A stretch of DNA of 64,000 nt, taken from assembly GCA_036924835.1 (NCBI GenBank), contig JBAGRR010000001.1, positions 2,495,001-2,559,000 of the forward strand. The letters run 5' to 3'. The stretch is from Nitrobacteraceae bacterium AZCC 1564. Its GTDB lineage: Bacteria; Pseudomonadota; Alphaproteobacteria; Rhizobiales; Xanthobacteraceae. The position numbers were made by a program, and so were the translations under genes. Below, one piece after another: positions 34,709 to 43,821 of the stretch. How positions within the stretch are numbered: the stretch's first letter is position 1; each line of letters opens with the position of its first letter. Under the pieces are notes generated by a model. It had not been told where the DNA came from. It saw only the letters and a program-made list of their open reading frames with translations, and ran no database searches.

Positions 34709-35740
34709 ATGAAGTACGTCAAGGAGGCATGGTATCCCGTCGTTTGGGCAGACCGCGTTGGCAGGGAATTGACTCGCCATGTTGTGCTCGAGGAGCCGAT
34801 CGTTATTTATCGGCTCCAGGATGGAAAGATCGCCGCGCTGCAGGATGCCTGCCCGCATCGCCTCGCTCCCTTATCTCTCGGAAAGCTAAAAGGCGACAAT
34901 ATCGAGTGCGGTTATCATGGGATGACCTTCGATTGCGCCGGCAAGTGCGTTCTCATTCCAGGGCAGGACATCATCCCGGGCAGCGCATTGGTCCGCGCCT
35001 ATCCTCTCGAAGTCAAATACGGACTTGTCTGGCTTTATATGGGCGATCCGAAGAATGCAGATCCAAAGAAGATCTTCCACATCGAACAGTATGAAGACAG
35101 CTCATGGCACGCAGTTCAGGGCGATACACTTCGCATTGAATGCAACTATCTAAGCCTCTGCGACAATCTTCTTGATCCCGCTCACGTGACATTCGTCCAC
35201 ACCACCACGTTGGGAACGCCCGCCGGAGCGACTGTTCCGGTCAACAACGAATATCGCAATAACGAGATCTGCGTATGGCGCTGGATCCGTAATGGGCCAC
35301 CAATTCCGCTCTTCGCGAAGTTTGGAAAGCTGAGCGGGATGGTCGATCGCTGGCACTACTATAACTATAACACCCCATGCTATTTTAAGATCGATATGGG
35401 CTCATGCCCGACGGGAAGCATTCCCGATATGGACAAGCGTTCGGAAGGAACGCAAATGTTTGCGTGCCACATGCTCACTCCGGTCGACGAGCGCACGGTT
35501 CTTCAACACTGGTTCCATGTCCGGAATTTCCGAACTGACGAGACGGATATGGACGCCGAATTGAATGCAAGTCTGGACATGGCCTTCAAGGAAGACAAAG
35601 TTATCCTTGAACGCATCCAGCTTGAGGAAGAACGCGATCCAGATTTCAAGCGCATCATCTTGGGCATTGATGCGGCGCCGATGAAAATGCGACGCATGGT
35701 GGACAAACTCATCGAAACAGAGTCGGCAACCCGTCATTAA
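34709..35740 (+). CDS. Rieske [2Fe-2S] aromatic ring-hydroxylating oxygenase, VanA-like
   Basis: A 343-residue oxygenase alpha subunit of the vanillate demethylase/phthalate-4,5-dioxygenase type. Rieske ligands are C48, H50, C67 and H70 (CPHRLAP and CGYHGM). The mononuclear iron motif includes D152, H159 and H164 (CDNLLDPAHVTFVH). Such enzymes O- or N-demethylate or hydroxylate aromatic or heterocyclic rings and take electrons from a reductase, here the ferredoxin pair upstream. AAGACCACGGAGG precedes the ATG. A strong terminator at 35818 closes the transcription unit. Confidence 0.93.
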   Translation: MKYVKEAWYPVVWADRVGRELTRHVVLEEPIVIYRLQDGKIAALQDACPHRLAPLSLGKLKGDNIECGYHGMTFDCAGKCVLIPGQDIIPGSALVRAYPLEVKYGLVWLYMGDPKNADPKKIFHIEQYEDSSWHAVQGDTLRIECNYLSLCDNLLDPAHVTFVHTTTLGTPAGATVPVNNEYRNNEICVWRWIRNGPPIPLFAKFGKLSGMVDRWHYYNYNTPCYFKIDMGSCPTGSIPDMDKRSEGTQMFACHMLTPVDERTVLQHWFHVRNFRTDETDMDAELNASLDMAFKEDKVILERIQLEEERDPDFKRIILGIDAAPMKMRRMVDKLIETESATRH

Positions 35741-35817
35741 AGGGCGCGCCCAACAATTCACCGAGACGACTGACCGGATACCATCGTCGCCGGCATCAGA
35801 AGCGTCTTCGGTCAACT

Positions 35818-35848
35818 TGGCCACGAGGTCTACTTCGTGGCCATTTTT
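35818..35848 (+). terminator. Rho-independent terminator after the Rieske gene
   Basis: A perfect 9-bp stem (35818-35826 with 35835-35843, TGGCCACGA and complement), an 8-base loop and TTTTT at 35844-35848, 78 bases after the stop codon. Confidence 0.9.
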
Positions 35849-36380
35849 GCGTCTGCCATTCTGAAGATGGTTCGGTCGTTGCCCAACTGGCGTCGGCATG
35901 AACCGACCGTTGTTGATTCAAAGCGAGCTCTACTTGAACGAATGATTGAACCTCAAGCAACGCGTGCGAACATTTTAACCTTCTTGGATCTCAAGGTGAT
36001 CCTTGCCGAAAGGACTATTTCTATTACTATAAGCCCTAGTGAAGAGCCGGTCAGTCACTCAACCCCATGAGGTTGGTTATGAGACTCAGTGATTCTCGGA
36101 TCGTCGTTCTCGACGTTGTCGCCTCTGTCGCATCCGGGATGCCGGTTTATTATCCAATACCTGACACAATGGTGACTGAAACAGAACTCCCGGAGATGGA
36201 GCCGAGAGCGACAGCTAGCTCAATCAAGTGCACTCAAACTGATACAGCCACGTCAGACTTGATGAGCCCGTTTAAACGTCTCCTGGCTTTCGTCCAAACG
36301 CATCTCACTATTACGCGAACTGCCGTCGTACCTCCGCATGAGCGGCGGCGGAGAGCGTTTTAGGAAATACACCATCGCAG
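35849..36380. other. Intergenic stretch with CTAT direct repeats
   Basis: About 530 bases between the terminator and the convergent GntR gene. At 36015-36031 CTATTT-CTATTA-CTATA forms three 6-base-spaced repeats, similar to the CTAT elements upstream. A 98-codon frame at 36067-36363 has no recognisable family. Confidence 0.45.
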
Positions 36381-37148
36381 TTAGTTTGCGCTTGATACCT
36401 TTCGCACTACCTTCCTGGGCTTGGGTACCAAGTCACGACGAAGCGCAAAGCAATTGCGCTGATAGTGAAATTCGGCGACGTATATCGCGACATTCGCACT
36501 GTTCACGAGCACCAGACGGCAATCGGCGGTCGGCTCACCCAGCCCAACTCGGAGTAATTCCGAGGTTTCCGGGTCCGCCACGCCGATCGTGACCGTCTGC
36601 AGTGCATGAGTGATGTCGATGTCACTCATTTCCATGATGCGAGGAAGAGCCGGCTTTCGGTTGAAGCTTTTGCGGTCGCGAATATAAATCTCTCGAGACA
36701 AACGCAGGTTTACGACCGCAAAAGGTTCGCCCCGACTGAACTGCACACTTCGCAGCTGAGTGTACTCAGGAGCCAGCACGCCCTCGCCACCTTGGAGGAT
36801 GGGCGGTGATGCGTCTTCGTCGATGTGAACAATCTTTATAACGTTGTCTCGAACCGATTCGATGACCGATTCCAGGTCGTTGGCTAAATTAAACCAATGC
36901 TTCTCCTTAGGGCGCCCAGAGACAAACGTCCCTTTCCCTCGGATGGATTCAACGAGACCGTCTTCTCGCAGGAGATCGAGAGCTTGACGTACCGTAATTC
37001 GCGCAACGTTAAATTCGGCCTCGAGCTCCTCGATGGTAGAGATTTTATCCCCTTCCTTCCAATGGCCTGATTCGATTCGCTGCCGCATGACGGACGCGAC
37101 CTGCAGGTAGAGGGGCACTCGACTCCGATCTTGGTTTCGCATCAGCAT
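36381..37148 (-). CDS. GntR family transcriptional regulator with UTRA domain
   Basis: A 255-residue HutC-subfamily regulator. The winged helix is at about 8-80 (PLYLQVASVMRQRI, ITVRQALDLLREDGLVE and GKGTFV), followed by a UTRA ligand-binding domain (about 100-245). These regulators are usually relieved by a pathway substrate or product. It is the only regulator in the 27-37 kb catabolic cluster, so it is the natural candidate for the CTAT/ATAG dyads. A related string CATCCTAATATCAGTAT lies at 37270-37286, about 120 bases upstream of its own start, which would allow self-control. Confidence 0.88.
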   Translation of the reverse strand: MLMRNQDRSRVPLYLQVASVMRQRIESGHWKEGDKISTIEELEAEFNVARITVRQALDLLREDGLVESIRGKGTFVSGRPKEKHWFNLANDLESVIESVRDNVIKIVHIDEDASPPILQGGEGVLAPEYTQLRSVQFSRGEPFAVVNLRLSREIYIRDRKSFNRKPALPRIMEMSDIDITHALQTVTIGVADPETSELLRVGLGEPTADCRLVLVNSANVAIYVAEFHYQRNCFALRRDLVPKPRKVVRKVSSAN

Positions 37149-37728
37149 GGCTTCACAAGAATGACGATTTGGATGAACGACTGCGCGCTGACGTATTGCC
37201 TAGTTCCTGGGCCTTGGCAACTCGCCGCGCCGTGAGAACTCAAAATATAGAAGTTTTGACGATAAAAATCATCCTAATATCAGTATTTTAGTTCTAAGTT
37301 GGACTACCGTCCCACTCCGCAACAGCGCCTATATCTCGGCTAAGGGCCCCACCCGCAGATCATAGCCGTTGAGAGAAGAGAGATCGGACGCGTACATGAC
37401 GTACCTGGGCGCTTAGCCCTGATGTCCTCTAAAACATACAAATCAGAACTTCCATTCAACTCGTCCCCTTTTGAGGTGTCGGCGGCCGTCATCGTGTGGC
37501 AAACGTCTCGCGGCCAAGCCGAACGAAGTCGTCGCGCCACGGCCCGATGATCAACTGATGATCGTGAAGCGCGGACCAGACAAGGCAGATGACGTGTGGC
37601 GAATATCCTGCACCTCGCAAGGCCCTCGCGCCACAAAACACCCAGGACGATTTTCTCGCACGAAGTTCGGTTTAGATGGATTATGAGCTTCTGGCCGAAT
37701 CACCGGCGAGTTATTTGGGGGCGCGTAT
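37149..37728. other. Intergenic stretch without recognised gene
   Basis: A 580-base spacer between the divergent GntR and helicase genes. AT-rich sequence at 37245-37300 probably holds the GntR promoter. Frames at 37340-37636 (minus) and 37471-37686 (plus) show no family pattern or ribosome site. Confidence 0.5.
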
Positions 37729-39798
37729 ATGTTGACATTGCGAGAGGAAACCTATCTCGACTCTCTCAATGCCAATCAAAGACGGGCAGTTGAGCACGGG
37801 ATCGGTCCTAGGAGCACCATTGGTTCCCCGCTGTTGGTCATCGCCGGTGCTGGTTCCGGCAAGACCAACACCCTCGCCCACCGCGTCGCTCACCTCATCA
37901 TCAAAGGTGCGGACCCACGGCGCATTCTGTTGATGACATTTTCCCGCCGCGCAGCAAGCGAAATGGCAAGGCGCGTTGAGCGCATTGCTCGCAAAGTGCT
38001 GGGCGAAAGCGCTGCCGTCATGACCGACGGCCTGACCTGGGCCGGAACATTTCACGGGATCGGCGCGCGCCTGCTGCGTGAGTATTCCGAGCAGATCGGC
38101 CTCGATCCGGCCTTTACCATTCATGATCGCGAAGATTCGGCCGACCTGATGAATCTCGTTCGCCATGAGCTCGGCTTTTCCAAAACCGAGAGCCGGTTTC
38201 CAACCAAAGGAACCTGCCTCTCGATCTATTCCCGATGCGTCAATGCAGAGTTTTCAATCGAGAAAGTGCTGGGGCAATTCTACCCGTGGTGCTCGGGTTG
38301 GGCTGGCGAGCTTAAGCAGCTCTTCGCCTCTTATGTCGAAGCCAAGCAGAGGCAGAACGTTCTCGATTACGATGACCTTCTCCTCTGCTGGGCGCAGATG
38401 GTTGCAGATAACGCATTGGCGAGCGAAATCTCTGGCCGCTTCGATCACGTCATGGTCGACGAATATCAGGACACGAACCGATTGCAGTCGTCCATTCTCT
38501 TGGCGCTGAAGCCCGGCGGACAAGGCCTCACTGTTGTCGGCGACGATGCGCAATCGATCTATTCATTCCGCGCGGCAACGGTTCGCAACATTCTCGACTT
38601 CCCGGATCAGTTCAGCCCAAAGGCCGAGATCGTCACCCTTGATCGCAACTACCGCTCCACCCAGCCTGTTCTTGACGCCGCCAACAGTGTTATCGGATTG
38701 GCTAAAGAGCGGTTCACCAAAAACCTCTGGACCGACCGGATATCCAGCCGCAAGCCACAGCTCGTGACCGTACGCGATGAAGCTGACCAAGCCCGCTATA
38801 TCGTCGAGCAGGTTCTTGCCAATCGCGAGGAAGGATCTCTTCTCAAGCATCAGGCCATCTTGTTTCGGACGTCCTCGCACAGCGGGCCGCTCGAGATTGA
38901 ACTGACGCGTCGGAACATTCCATTTGTAAAGTTTGGTGGACTGAAGTTTCTCGATGCCGCGCACGTTAAAGACATGCTTGCCTTGTTGCGCTTCGTCGAG
39001 AATCCGCGTGACAGGGTGGCTGGATTTAGAGTGCTTCATTTGCTTCCGGGCGTCGGACCGACATCCGCTCAGCGTATTCTCGATCAGATGGGCGAATCCG
39101 CCGATCCAATCTCGACGCTCTGCGGCTTAAAGGCTCCAGCCCGCGCAGGTGATGATTGGGGAGCCTTCATCGAGACCGCCGGCAACCTCAGATATTCCGA
39201 ATGGCCCACGGACCTGGAGCGGGCTCGCTTGTGGTACGATCCGCACCTTGACCGTATTCATGAAGATGCAGAGGTGCGCCGAGCAGACCTGATCCAGCTC
39301 GAGCAAATCGCTAGCGGATATGGATCTAGAGAGCGCTTCCTCACTGAACTGACGCTTGATCCACCCGATGCAACGAGCGATCAGGCGGGTGTCCCCCTAC
39401 TCGATGAAGACTATCTGGTCCTGTCTACGATACATTCAGCTAAGGGACAGGAATGGAAATCGGTGTACGTACTCAACGTCGTGGACGGCTGCATGCCATC
39501 CGACCTCGGAGCCGGAACATCGGCTGAACTCGAAGAAGAGCGCCGGCTGCTTTACGTTGCAATGACGCGTGCGAAGGATGACCTCCATCTAACTGTTCCG
39601 CAGCGGTTCTTCACTCACGGGCAAAACGCGCAAGGCGATCGCCATGTCTACGCATCACGCACACGCTTTATTCCGGAAGCGCTGCTCTCCAAGTTCGAAC
39701 GATCGACTTGGCCGATGGCGACTTCATCTGAAAGTCGTGCAGCATCCCAAGGCCCACGCATCGATATCGGGGCCAAGATGCGGTGCATGTGGCGCTAG
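37729..39798 (+). CDS. UvrD/Rep-like ATP-dependent DNA helicase
   Basis: A 689-residue superfamily 1A helicase. The Q-motif/N-terminus is LNANQRRAVEH, Walker A is GAGSGKT (40-46), Walker B is DEYQDTN (244-250), motif III is GDDAQSIYSFR, motif V is TIHSAKGQEW and motif VI is LLYVAMTRAKD. It should translocate 3'-5' on single-stranded DNA in repair or replication-fork processing. It is slightly shorter than PcrA/UvrD and lacks their C-terminal extension. It stands alone, converging on bioF with a 57-base gap. Confidence 0.93.
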   Translation: MLTLREETYLDSLNANQRRAVEHGIGPRSTIGSPLLVIAGAGSGKTNTLAHRVAHLIIKGADPRRILLMTFSRRAASEMARRVERIARKVLGESAAVMTDGLTWAGTFHGIGARLLREYSEQIGLDPAFTIHDREDSADLMNLVRHELGFSKTESRFPTKGTCLSIYSRCVNAEFSIEKVLGQFYPWCSGWAGELKQLFASYVEAKQRQNVLDYDDLLLCWAQMVADNALASEISGRFDHVMVDEYQDTNRLQSSILLALKPGGQGLTVVGDDAQSIYSFRAATVRNILDFPDQFSPKAEIVTLDRNYRSTQPVLDAANSVIGLAKERFTKNLWTDRISSRKPQLVTVRDEADQARYIVEQVLANREEGSLLKHQAILFRTSSHSGPLEIELTRRNIPFVKFGGLKFLDAAHVKDMLALLRFVENPRDRVAGFRVLHLLPGVGPTSAQRILDQMGESADPISTLCGLKAPARAGDDWGAFIETAGNLRYSEWPTDLERARLWYDPHLDRIHEDAEVRRADLIQLEQIASGYGSRERFLTELTLDPPDATSDQAGVPLLDEDYLVLSTIHSAKGQEWKSVYVLNVVDGCMPSDLGAGTSAELEEERRLLYVAMTRAKDDLHLTVPQRFFTHGQNAQGDRHVYASRTRFIPEALLSKFERSTWPMATSSESRAASQGPRIDIGAKMRCMWR

Positions 39799-39855
39799 TT
39801 CACACGCCGCGTTGAAACCAAGCAGGCCAACGTTGCAAACGCACGATACGTCGGT

Positions 39856-40986
39856 TCATGCGGCGACCCGCATGTCTTCCGATAGCGCCGCGAAAAGCTC
39901 TGCAACGACGGCCTCATTCACATTCAACGTCAGCGCGATCCGCAGACGCGCGGTGCCTTCCGGCACGGTCGGCGGGCGGATCGCACGGATATCGAAGCCT
40001 CGGCGCTGCAAGGAGGCGGCAAGCGCCACCGCCGCCTGATCGGCGCCGATCACGACGGGCAGAATATGCGAGCCTGACGGCGCGAGATCGCAGCGTCGGC
40101 GCAGCTCCCGCCCTGCAAAGTCAACAAGGCTGGCCAATCGCTCACGCCGTGCGGAATCGGTGCGGGAGAGTTGCAGCGACGCGCGGGTCACGGCGGCAAT
40201 GAGCGGCGAAGGCGCCGTCGCAAAAATAAAGGGACGGGCGCGATTGACGAGAAAGTCGCGAATGACCTTCGGACCGACGATGAACCCCCCGACCGTTCCC
40301 AAGGCCTTGCCGCAGGTGTGCAAGGTGAGAACATTCTCACGCCCTTCAAACGCCGCCGCGAGCCCTCGCCCCTCCGACCCCAACACGCCGGTCGCGTGGG
40401 CTTCGTCAATCACGACCATCGCTTCATGGCGATCCGCCACCGCCAGCAACTCGTTCAGGTTCGGGCTGTCGCCATCCATGCTGTAGAGGCTCTCGACCGC
40501 AATCCATGGCCGGCCCTTGCCGCCGGCCGCTCGCCAGCGGCGAATCGCGTCCTCGACCGCGGCGACATCATTGTGGGGCACACTGACATGGTCCGCGCGG
40601 CCCCGCCGCACCCCCTCGTGCACACTCGCATGGACAAGCTCGTCGTGAACGACGAGGTCGCCGCGTTGCGGCAGCGTCGAGAAGATCGCGAAATTCGCGA
40701 CATAGCCGCCGCCGAAATAGAGCGCGGTTTCGGCGCCGAAATGCGCCGCCGCTTCGCTCTCCAACGCTTCGTGCTCGGAGTGATTGCCGCGCAGCAGCCG
40801 CGAGCCGCCCGAGCCGATCGGCACCCCGCGCGCGATCGCATCCGCGGCGGCCTGTCTGAGCTCATTGGATTCGGCGAGCCCGAGAAAATCGTTTGACGTG
40901 AAATCGATCCCGGCACGCGCGCGCAGCGCGCGCAGCCGCCCTCGCTCGGCAAGGCCGCGCAAGTCTGTTTCAAAGTCATCATGCAT
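39856..40986 (-). CDS. bioF: 8-amino-7-oxononanoate synthase
   Basis: A 376-residue PLP enzyme of the alpha-oxoamine synthase family. FTSNDFLGLAES lies near the N-terminus, the aspartate contacting PLP is in DEAHATGVLG, and the Schiff-base lysine is in HTCGKALG. It condenses pimeloyl-ACP/CoA with alanine in biotin synthesis. An ATG at 40986 is preferred over a TTG at 41007. The other biotin genes (bioA, bioD) are absent here, but bioB lies at 55234. The gene is 35 bases downstream of the biotin carrier gene on the same strand, so it may be co-transcribed with the carboxylase operon. A different oxoamine synthase is less likely but possible. Confidence 0.85.
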   Translation of the reverse strand: MHDDFETDLRGLAERGRLRALRARAGIDFTSNDFLGLAESNELRQAAADAIARGVPIGSGGSRLLRGNHSEHEALESEAAAHFGAETALYFGGGYVANFAIFSTLPQRGDLVVHDELVHASVHEGVRRGRADHVSVPHNDVAAVEDAIRRWRAAGGKGRPWIAVESLYSMDGDSPNLNELLAVADRHEAMVVIDEAHATGVLGSEGRGLAAAFEGRENVLTLHTCGKALGTVGGFIVGPKVIRDFLVNRARPFIFATAPSPLIAAVTRASLQLSRTDSARRERLASLVDFAGRELRRRCDLAPSGSHILPVVIGADQAAVALAASLQRRGFDIRAIRPPTVPEGTARLRIALTLNVNEAVVAELFAALSEDMRVAA

Positions 40987-41021
40987 CGTGGTGTCTCGAC
41001 AGGCCAAAGGCTCGCTTGCGA

Positions 41022-41507
41022 TTAGACGGACTCAATCTGAAACAAGGGCTGGCCAAACTCGACCAACTCGGCGTTCCCCGGGAAAACCGCAGTGACTCTC
41101 CCCGCACGATCGGCTTCGACCGTTGTGAAAAGCTTCATGACTTCGATGATGCAGAGCGGATCTCCAGCCCGGACAACACTTCCTATCTCGACAAAGGGTG
41201 GATCCTTTGGAGATGGCGACCTGTAGAATGTCCCCACCATCGGCGACCGCACGATAGGCTTATCGCCTGCGACATCAGTGTGAGTGCTGCCTTTTGTCGG
41301 CTGCGCCACTGCAGGACTCGAAGGCGAGGGCGTGGCGGTCGACAAGTGCTGAACGCCAGATGCCGGCGGAGAGACGGGCAGATCGCCGCTCCGGTTGCCG
41401 CGTCGAACCACGATCTTGGAGCCGGCAAGCTCGACTACGAGTTCATCGCAACTGCTTGCGTCGACAATCTTGATGATGTCTGCGACATCTTTATAGGTAA
41501 GGCTCAT
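41022..41507 (-). CDS. Biotin carboxyl carrier protein (AccB-like)
   Basis: A 161-residue carrier. The N-terminal helical segment is at about 1-35, a Pro/Ser-rich hinge at about 43-80 and the biotinyl domain at about 82-161. The biotinylated lysine is K125 in EVMKLF (the canonical motif is EAMKM), in the normal hairpin position. It carries carboxybiotin between the biotin carboxylase (43799-45160) and the carboxyltransferase (42370-43821). It overlaps the BKACE gene by 4 bases. A housekeeping AccB would normally sit with accC only, whereas here a PycB/OadA-type gene is the partner. Confidence 0.88.
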   Translation of the reverse strand: MSLTYKDVADIIKIVDASSCDELVVELAGSKIVVRRGNRSGDLPVSPPASGVQHLSTATPSPSSPAVAQPTKGSTHTDVAGDKPIVRSPMVGTFYRSPSPKDPPFVEIGSVVRAGDPLCIIEVMKLFTTVEADRAGRVTAVFPGNAELVEFGQPLFQIESV

Positions 41508-42343
41508 GACAAACTCTCTTGCGGGGCTAGACCAAGGATCTCACGAGCTTCAGCAGAGGTCGCGGGCCTGCGGTCATAATTCGCGGCGGCATCGACGACC
41601 AACGAAACAAGCTCGGCATTGCTTGCCGCAAGCCGGTCCTTGCCAACACGCAGATTGTCTTCCATTCCGGTGCGCGTATGCCCGCCAAGCTCCAAGCACC
41701 ACTTGTTGACCTCGAGCTGATGCCGGGCCATGCCGAGCGCTGACCAAGTTGCCGTCGGACTGATCTCTTTTAATTCTTTCAGTAAGAACTCCAGCAATGA
41801 CCGCCGCGCGGGCATTGCGTTCGGAATCCCCATAACAAACTGCACATGAAGCGGGGAATCGATCAGTCCGCGATTCACCAGGTTGACCGCGTTATAGAGC
41901 ATCGCGGCATCAAAGACCTCGATCTCGGGCTTGACTTTGTACTTCTGCATTTCAGTGCAGAGGCTATCGATGAAGTCCGGAGGATTTTCATAGATCTGCT
42001 TTGGAAAATTCACAGATCCCGTGGTCAGGGACGCCATGTCGGGCTTTAGATAAAGAGCGGCTCCGCGTTCTGAAGGGACGCGTCCCCGCCCACCCGTCGA
42101 AAACTGAATAATCATGCCAGGGCAATGTTTCCTGACACCTTCCTGCACCTTGGCAAACAAATCCGGAGATGAAGACGGATTCTCATGTTCGTCGCGAACA
42201 TGGATATGCACAAGTGCAGATCCAGCTTCATAGGCTGCGTGAGTGGATTCGATCTGTTCCTGCGGAGTGACAGGGACGGCCGGGTTGTCTTTCTTTCTTG
42301 GGATCGCTCCCGTGATAGCCGTAGTGATGATGATCGGTTTCAT
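41504..42343 (-). CDS. BKACE family beta-keto acid cleavage enzyme
   Basis: A 279-residue TIM-barrel enzyme of the DUF849/BKACE family (founder Kce, 3-keto-5-aminohexanoate cleavage). Zinc ligands H46 and H48 lie in HIHVRD (46-51), and the family motifs TTAITGAIPRK, LGMARHQ and GMEDNLRVGKDR are present. BKACEs convert a beta-keto acid plus acetyl-CoA to acetoacetate plus an acyl-CoA. The gene lies between the biotin carrier and carboxyltransferase genes, a context that suggests its beta-keto acid is made by the carboxylase. A paralogue is at 54180. Confidence 0.9.
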   Translation of the reverse strand: MKPIIITTAITGAIPRKKDNPAVPVTPQEQIESTHAAYEAGSALVHIHVRDEHENPSSSPDLFAKVQEGVRKHCPGMIIQFSTGGRGRVPSERGAALYLKPDMASLTTGSVNFPKQIYENPPDFIDSLCTEMQKYKVKPEIEVFDAAMLYNAVNLVNRGLIDSPLHVQFVMGIPNAMPARRSLLEFLLKELKEISPTATWSALGMARHQLEVNKWCLELGGHTRTGMEDNLRVGKDRLAASNAELVSLVVDAAANYDRRPATSAEAREILGLAPQESLS

Positions 42344-42369
42344 GGAAACGCTCCTGACAAAGCGAGGCT

Positions 42370-43821
42370 TTAGTTCAGCTGCAGATGAAACGTTTTGATC
42401 GACGGACGATTTCCGATCTCCTTCACAAGTGTAAGGAGTGGCGTGTCCATGATGGGGTATTCGATGTTGATGAGACCGGCGTCCTTGAGCGCCTGGTACT
42501 GCGAGTCATCATAAAACGCAGCCAACAGGAGATCGTCGTCCGACTTGAATGGCCCTCGAGTCGCCCGGAGGCGCTCCAGCGCCGGCGGCACCAGGGCTCC
42601 CGGGCGCTCCGTGATCGGCGCCGCTCCACGCGTGATCTTGTCGTAAAGATTTGGGTCGATGGGGCCGGCAATTTCGCCGTAGCCCCCGCGGACGTAGCGT
42701 CGCACTTCATCGGGCACTGTATGATATCGCTCATGGCCCTGATCGCGCCCTACGACGTTGAGTACGGACTGCGTGACGATGTACTGCGCAAACGGGCTGA
42801 CGACGATCGGATACCCGAGATCTTCCCGAACGTGCCAAGCCTCTTCGAGAATTTCTTTCAACCGGCCTTTGAGACCCATAGTCTCTAGCTGGTAGGCCAA
42901 GTTCGACACCATGCCCCCCGGACATTGATGCTGGAAATGGAATTCATCGTATTCCTTGGGCGCTCCAACAGGTTTGCCTTCCTTCTCCGCAATGTAAGCG
43001 AGGCGTTCCGCGACTTCATGTACCGGCGTGAGGTCCAGTGCGACCTCGTAGCCGCGCCGACGCAGATTCTCGGTAACGCGCTCCGTCGGGGAATGCGACA
43101 CACCATTCGCCAGCGTGGAAGTGGCCGTGTGCACGACGTCGACACCATGCTCCACTGCTTGTAAAACAACATAGGGCGCAAGGCCTGAGTTGCAGTGCGT
43201 ATGAATCTGCAGCGGACGATTTCCGATCACAGCCTTCACCGCAGGAACAAGTGTCGCGACGCGCTCGGGAGTCAGCAGACCACTGGCATCCTTCAAGAAG
43301 ATCGCATCAACTCCCAGCGCAATCAGGTCCTTTGCTTTACCGACGTAATATTGGTCCGTATGTACTGGGCTAAACGTATAGACCAGCCCTCCCACAACGT
43401 AGAGGCCGCAACGCTTTGCCGCTCGAATTGGAATCTCCAGATTGCGCATATCGTTCAGCGCGTCGTAGGGCGTGTGATAGCGCATACCATTGGCGACAAA
43501 GCGCTCAGCGGCCAGCTCCACGACATCGTCTGCGAAGAATTCAAAAGTGAATAGACTCTGCCCGCGCGTATGAATGATCAGCGGCGTTTCTTTGACCCAA
43601 GATGCGAGAAGCCGCATTCGTTCCCATGGATCTTCCCGCAAGTAGCGCACGGCGACGTCGAACACCGCACCGCCAACAAGATCGATTGCCTCAAATCCTG
43701 CGCGATCGAGCCGCGGTGCAATGTCCCGCATCATCGCAGTTGTCATGCGCGTCGCCCAAAGACATTGATGGGCATCTCGCAAGGTCACGTCGACGAGCTT
43801 AATTGGCTTGTTTCTGGCCAT
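42370..43821 (-). CDS. Pyruvate carboxylase/oxaloacetate decarboxylase-like carboxyltransferase subunit
   Basis: A 483-residue protein containing an HMGL-like TIM barrel (about 5-270) and the conserved PYC/OADA domain (about 290-460), without a biotinyl domain. The catalytic set is kept: R15-D16-H18-Q19 (LRDAHQ), R86 (TRGQ), metal/carbamyl lysine K177 (FLKDASG) and H207-x-H209 (HTHCNSG). Several neighbouring residues differ from pyruvate-using members: FTFEFFADD in place of LGYRHYADD, KDASG in place of KDMAG, and SPFAQYIVTQ in place of TPTSQIVGTQ. This suggests an altered acceptor. It overlaps the biotin carboxylase gene by 23 bases. Confidence 0.85.
   Translation of the reverse strand: MARNKPIKLVDVTLRDAHQCLWATRMTTAMMRDIAPRLDRAGFEAIDLVGGAVFDVAVRYLREDPWERMRLLASWVKETPLIIHTRGQSLFTFEFFADDVVELAAERFVANGMRYHTPYDALNDMRNLEIPIRAAKRCGLYVVGGLVYTFSPVHTDQYYVGKAKDLIALGVDAIFLKDASGLLTPERVATLVPAVKAVIGNRPLQIHTHCNSGLAPYVVLQAVEHGVDVVHTATSTLANGVSHSPTERVTENLRRRGYEVALDLTPVHEVAERLAYIAEKEGKPVGAPKEYDEFHFQHQCPGGMVSNLAYQLETMGLKGRLKEILEEAWHVREDLGYPIVVSPFAQYIVTQSVLNVVGRDQGHERYHTVPDEVRRYVRGGYGEIAGPIDPNLYDKITRGAAPITERPGALVPPALERLRATRGPFKSDDDLLLAAFYDDSQYQALKDAGLINIEYPIMDTPLLTLVKEIGNRPSIKTFHLQLN

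Noticed and set aside
36067-36363. 98-codon plus-strand frame upstream of the GntR stop
   Set aside because: Thr/Ala/Val-rich without recognisable domain or ribosome site; kept only as a note in the intergenic entry.
37340-37686. Overlapping frames on both strands before the helicase
   Set aside because: Neither shows a family pattern or a convincing start; could be a remnant but nothing supports a name.
40171-40896. 241-codon plus-strand frame across bioF
   Set aside because: It is antisense to bioF; its composition is typical of a shadow frame.
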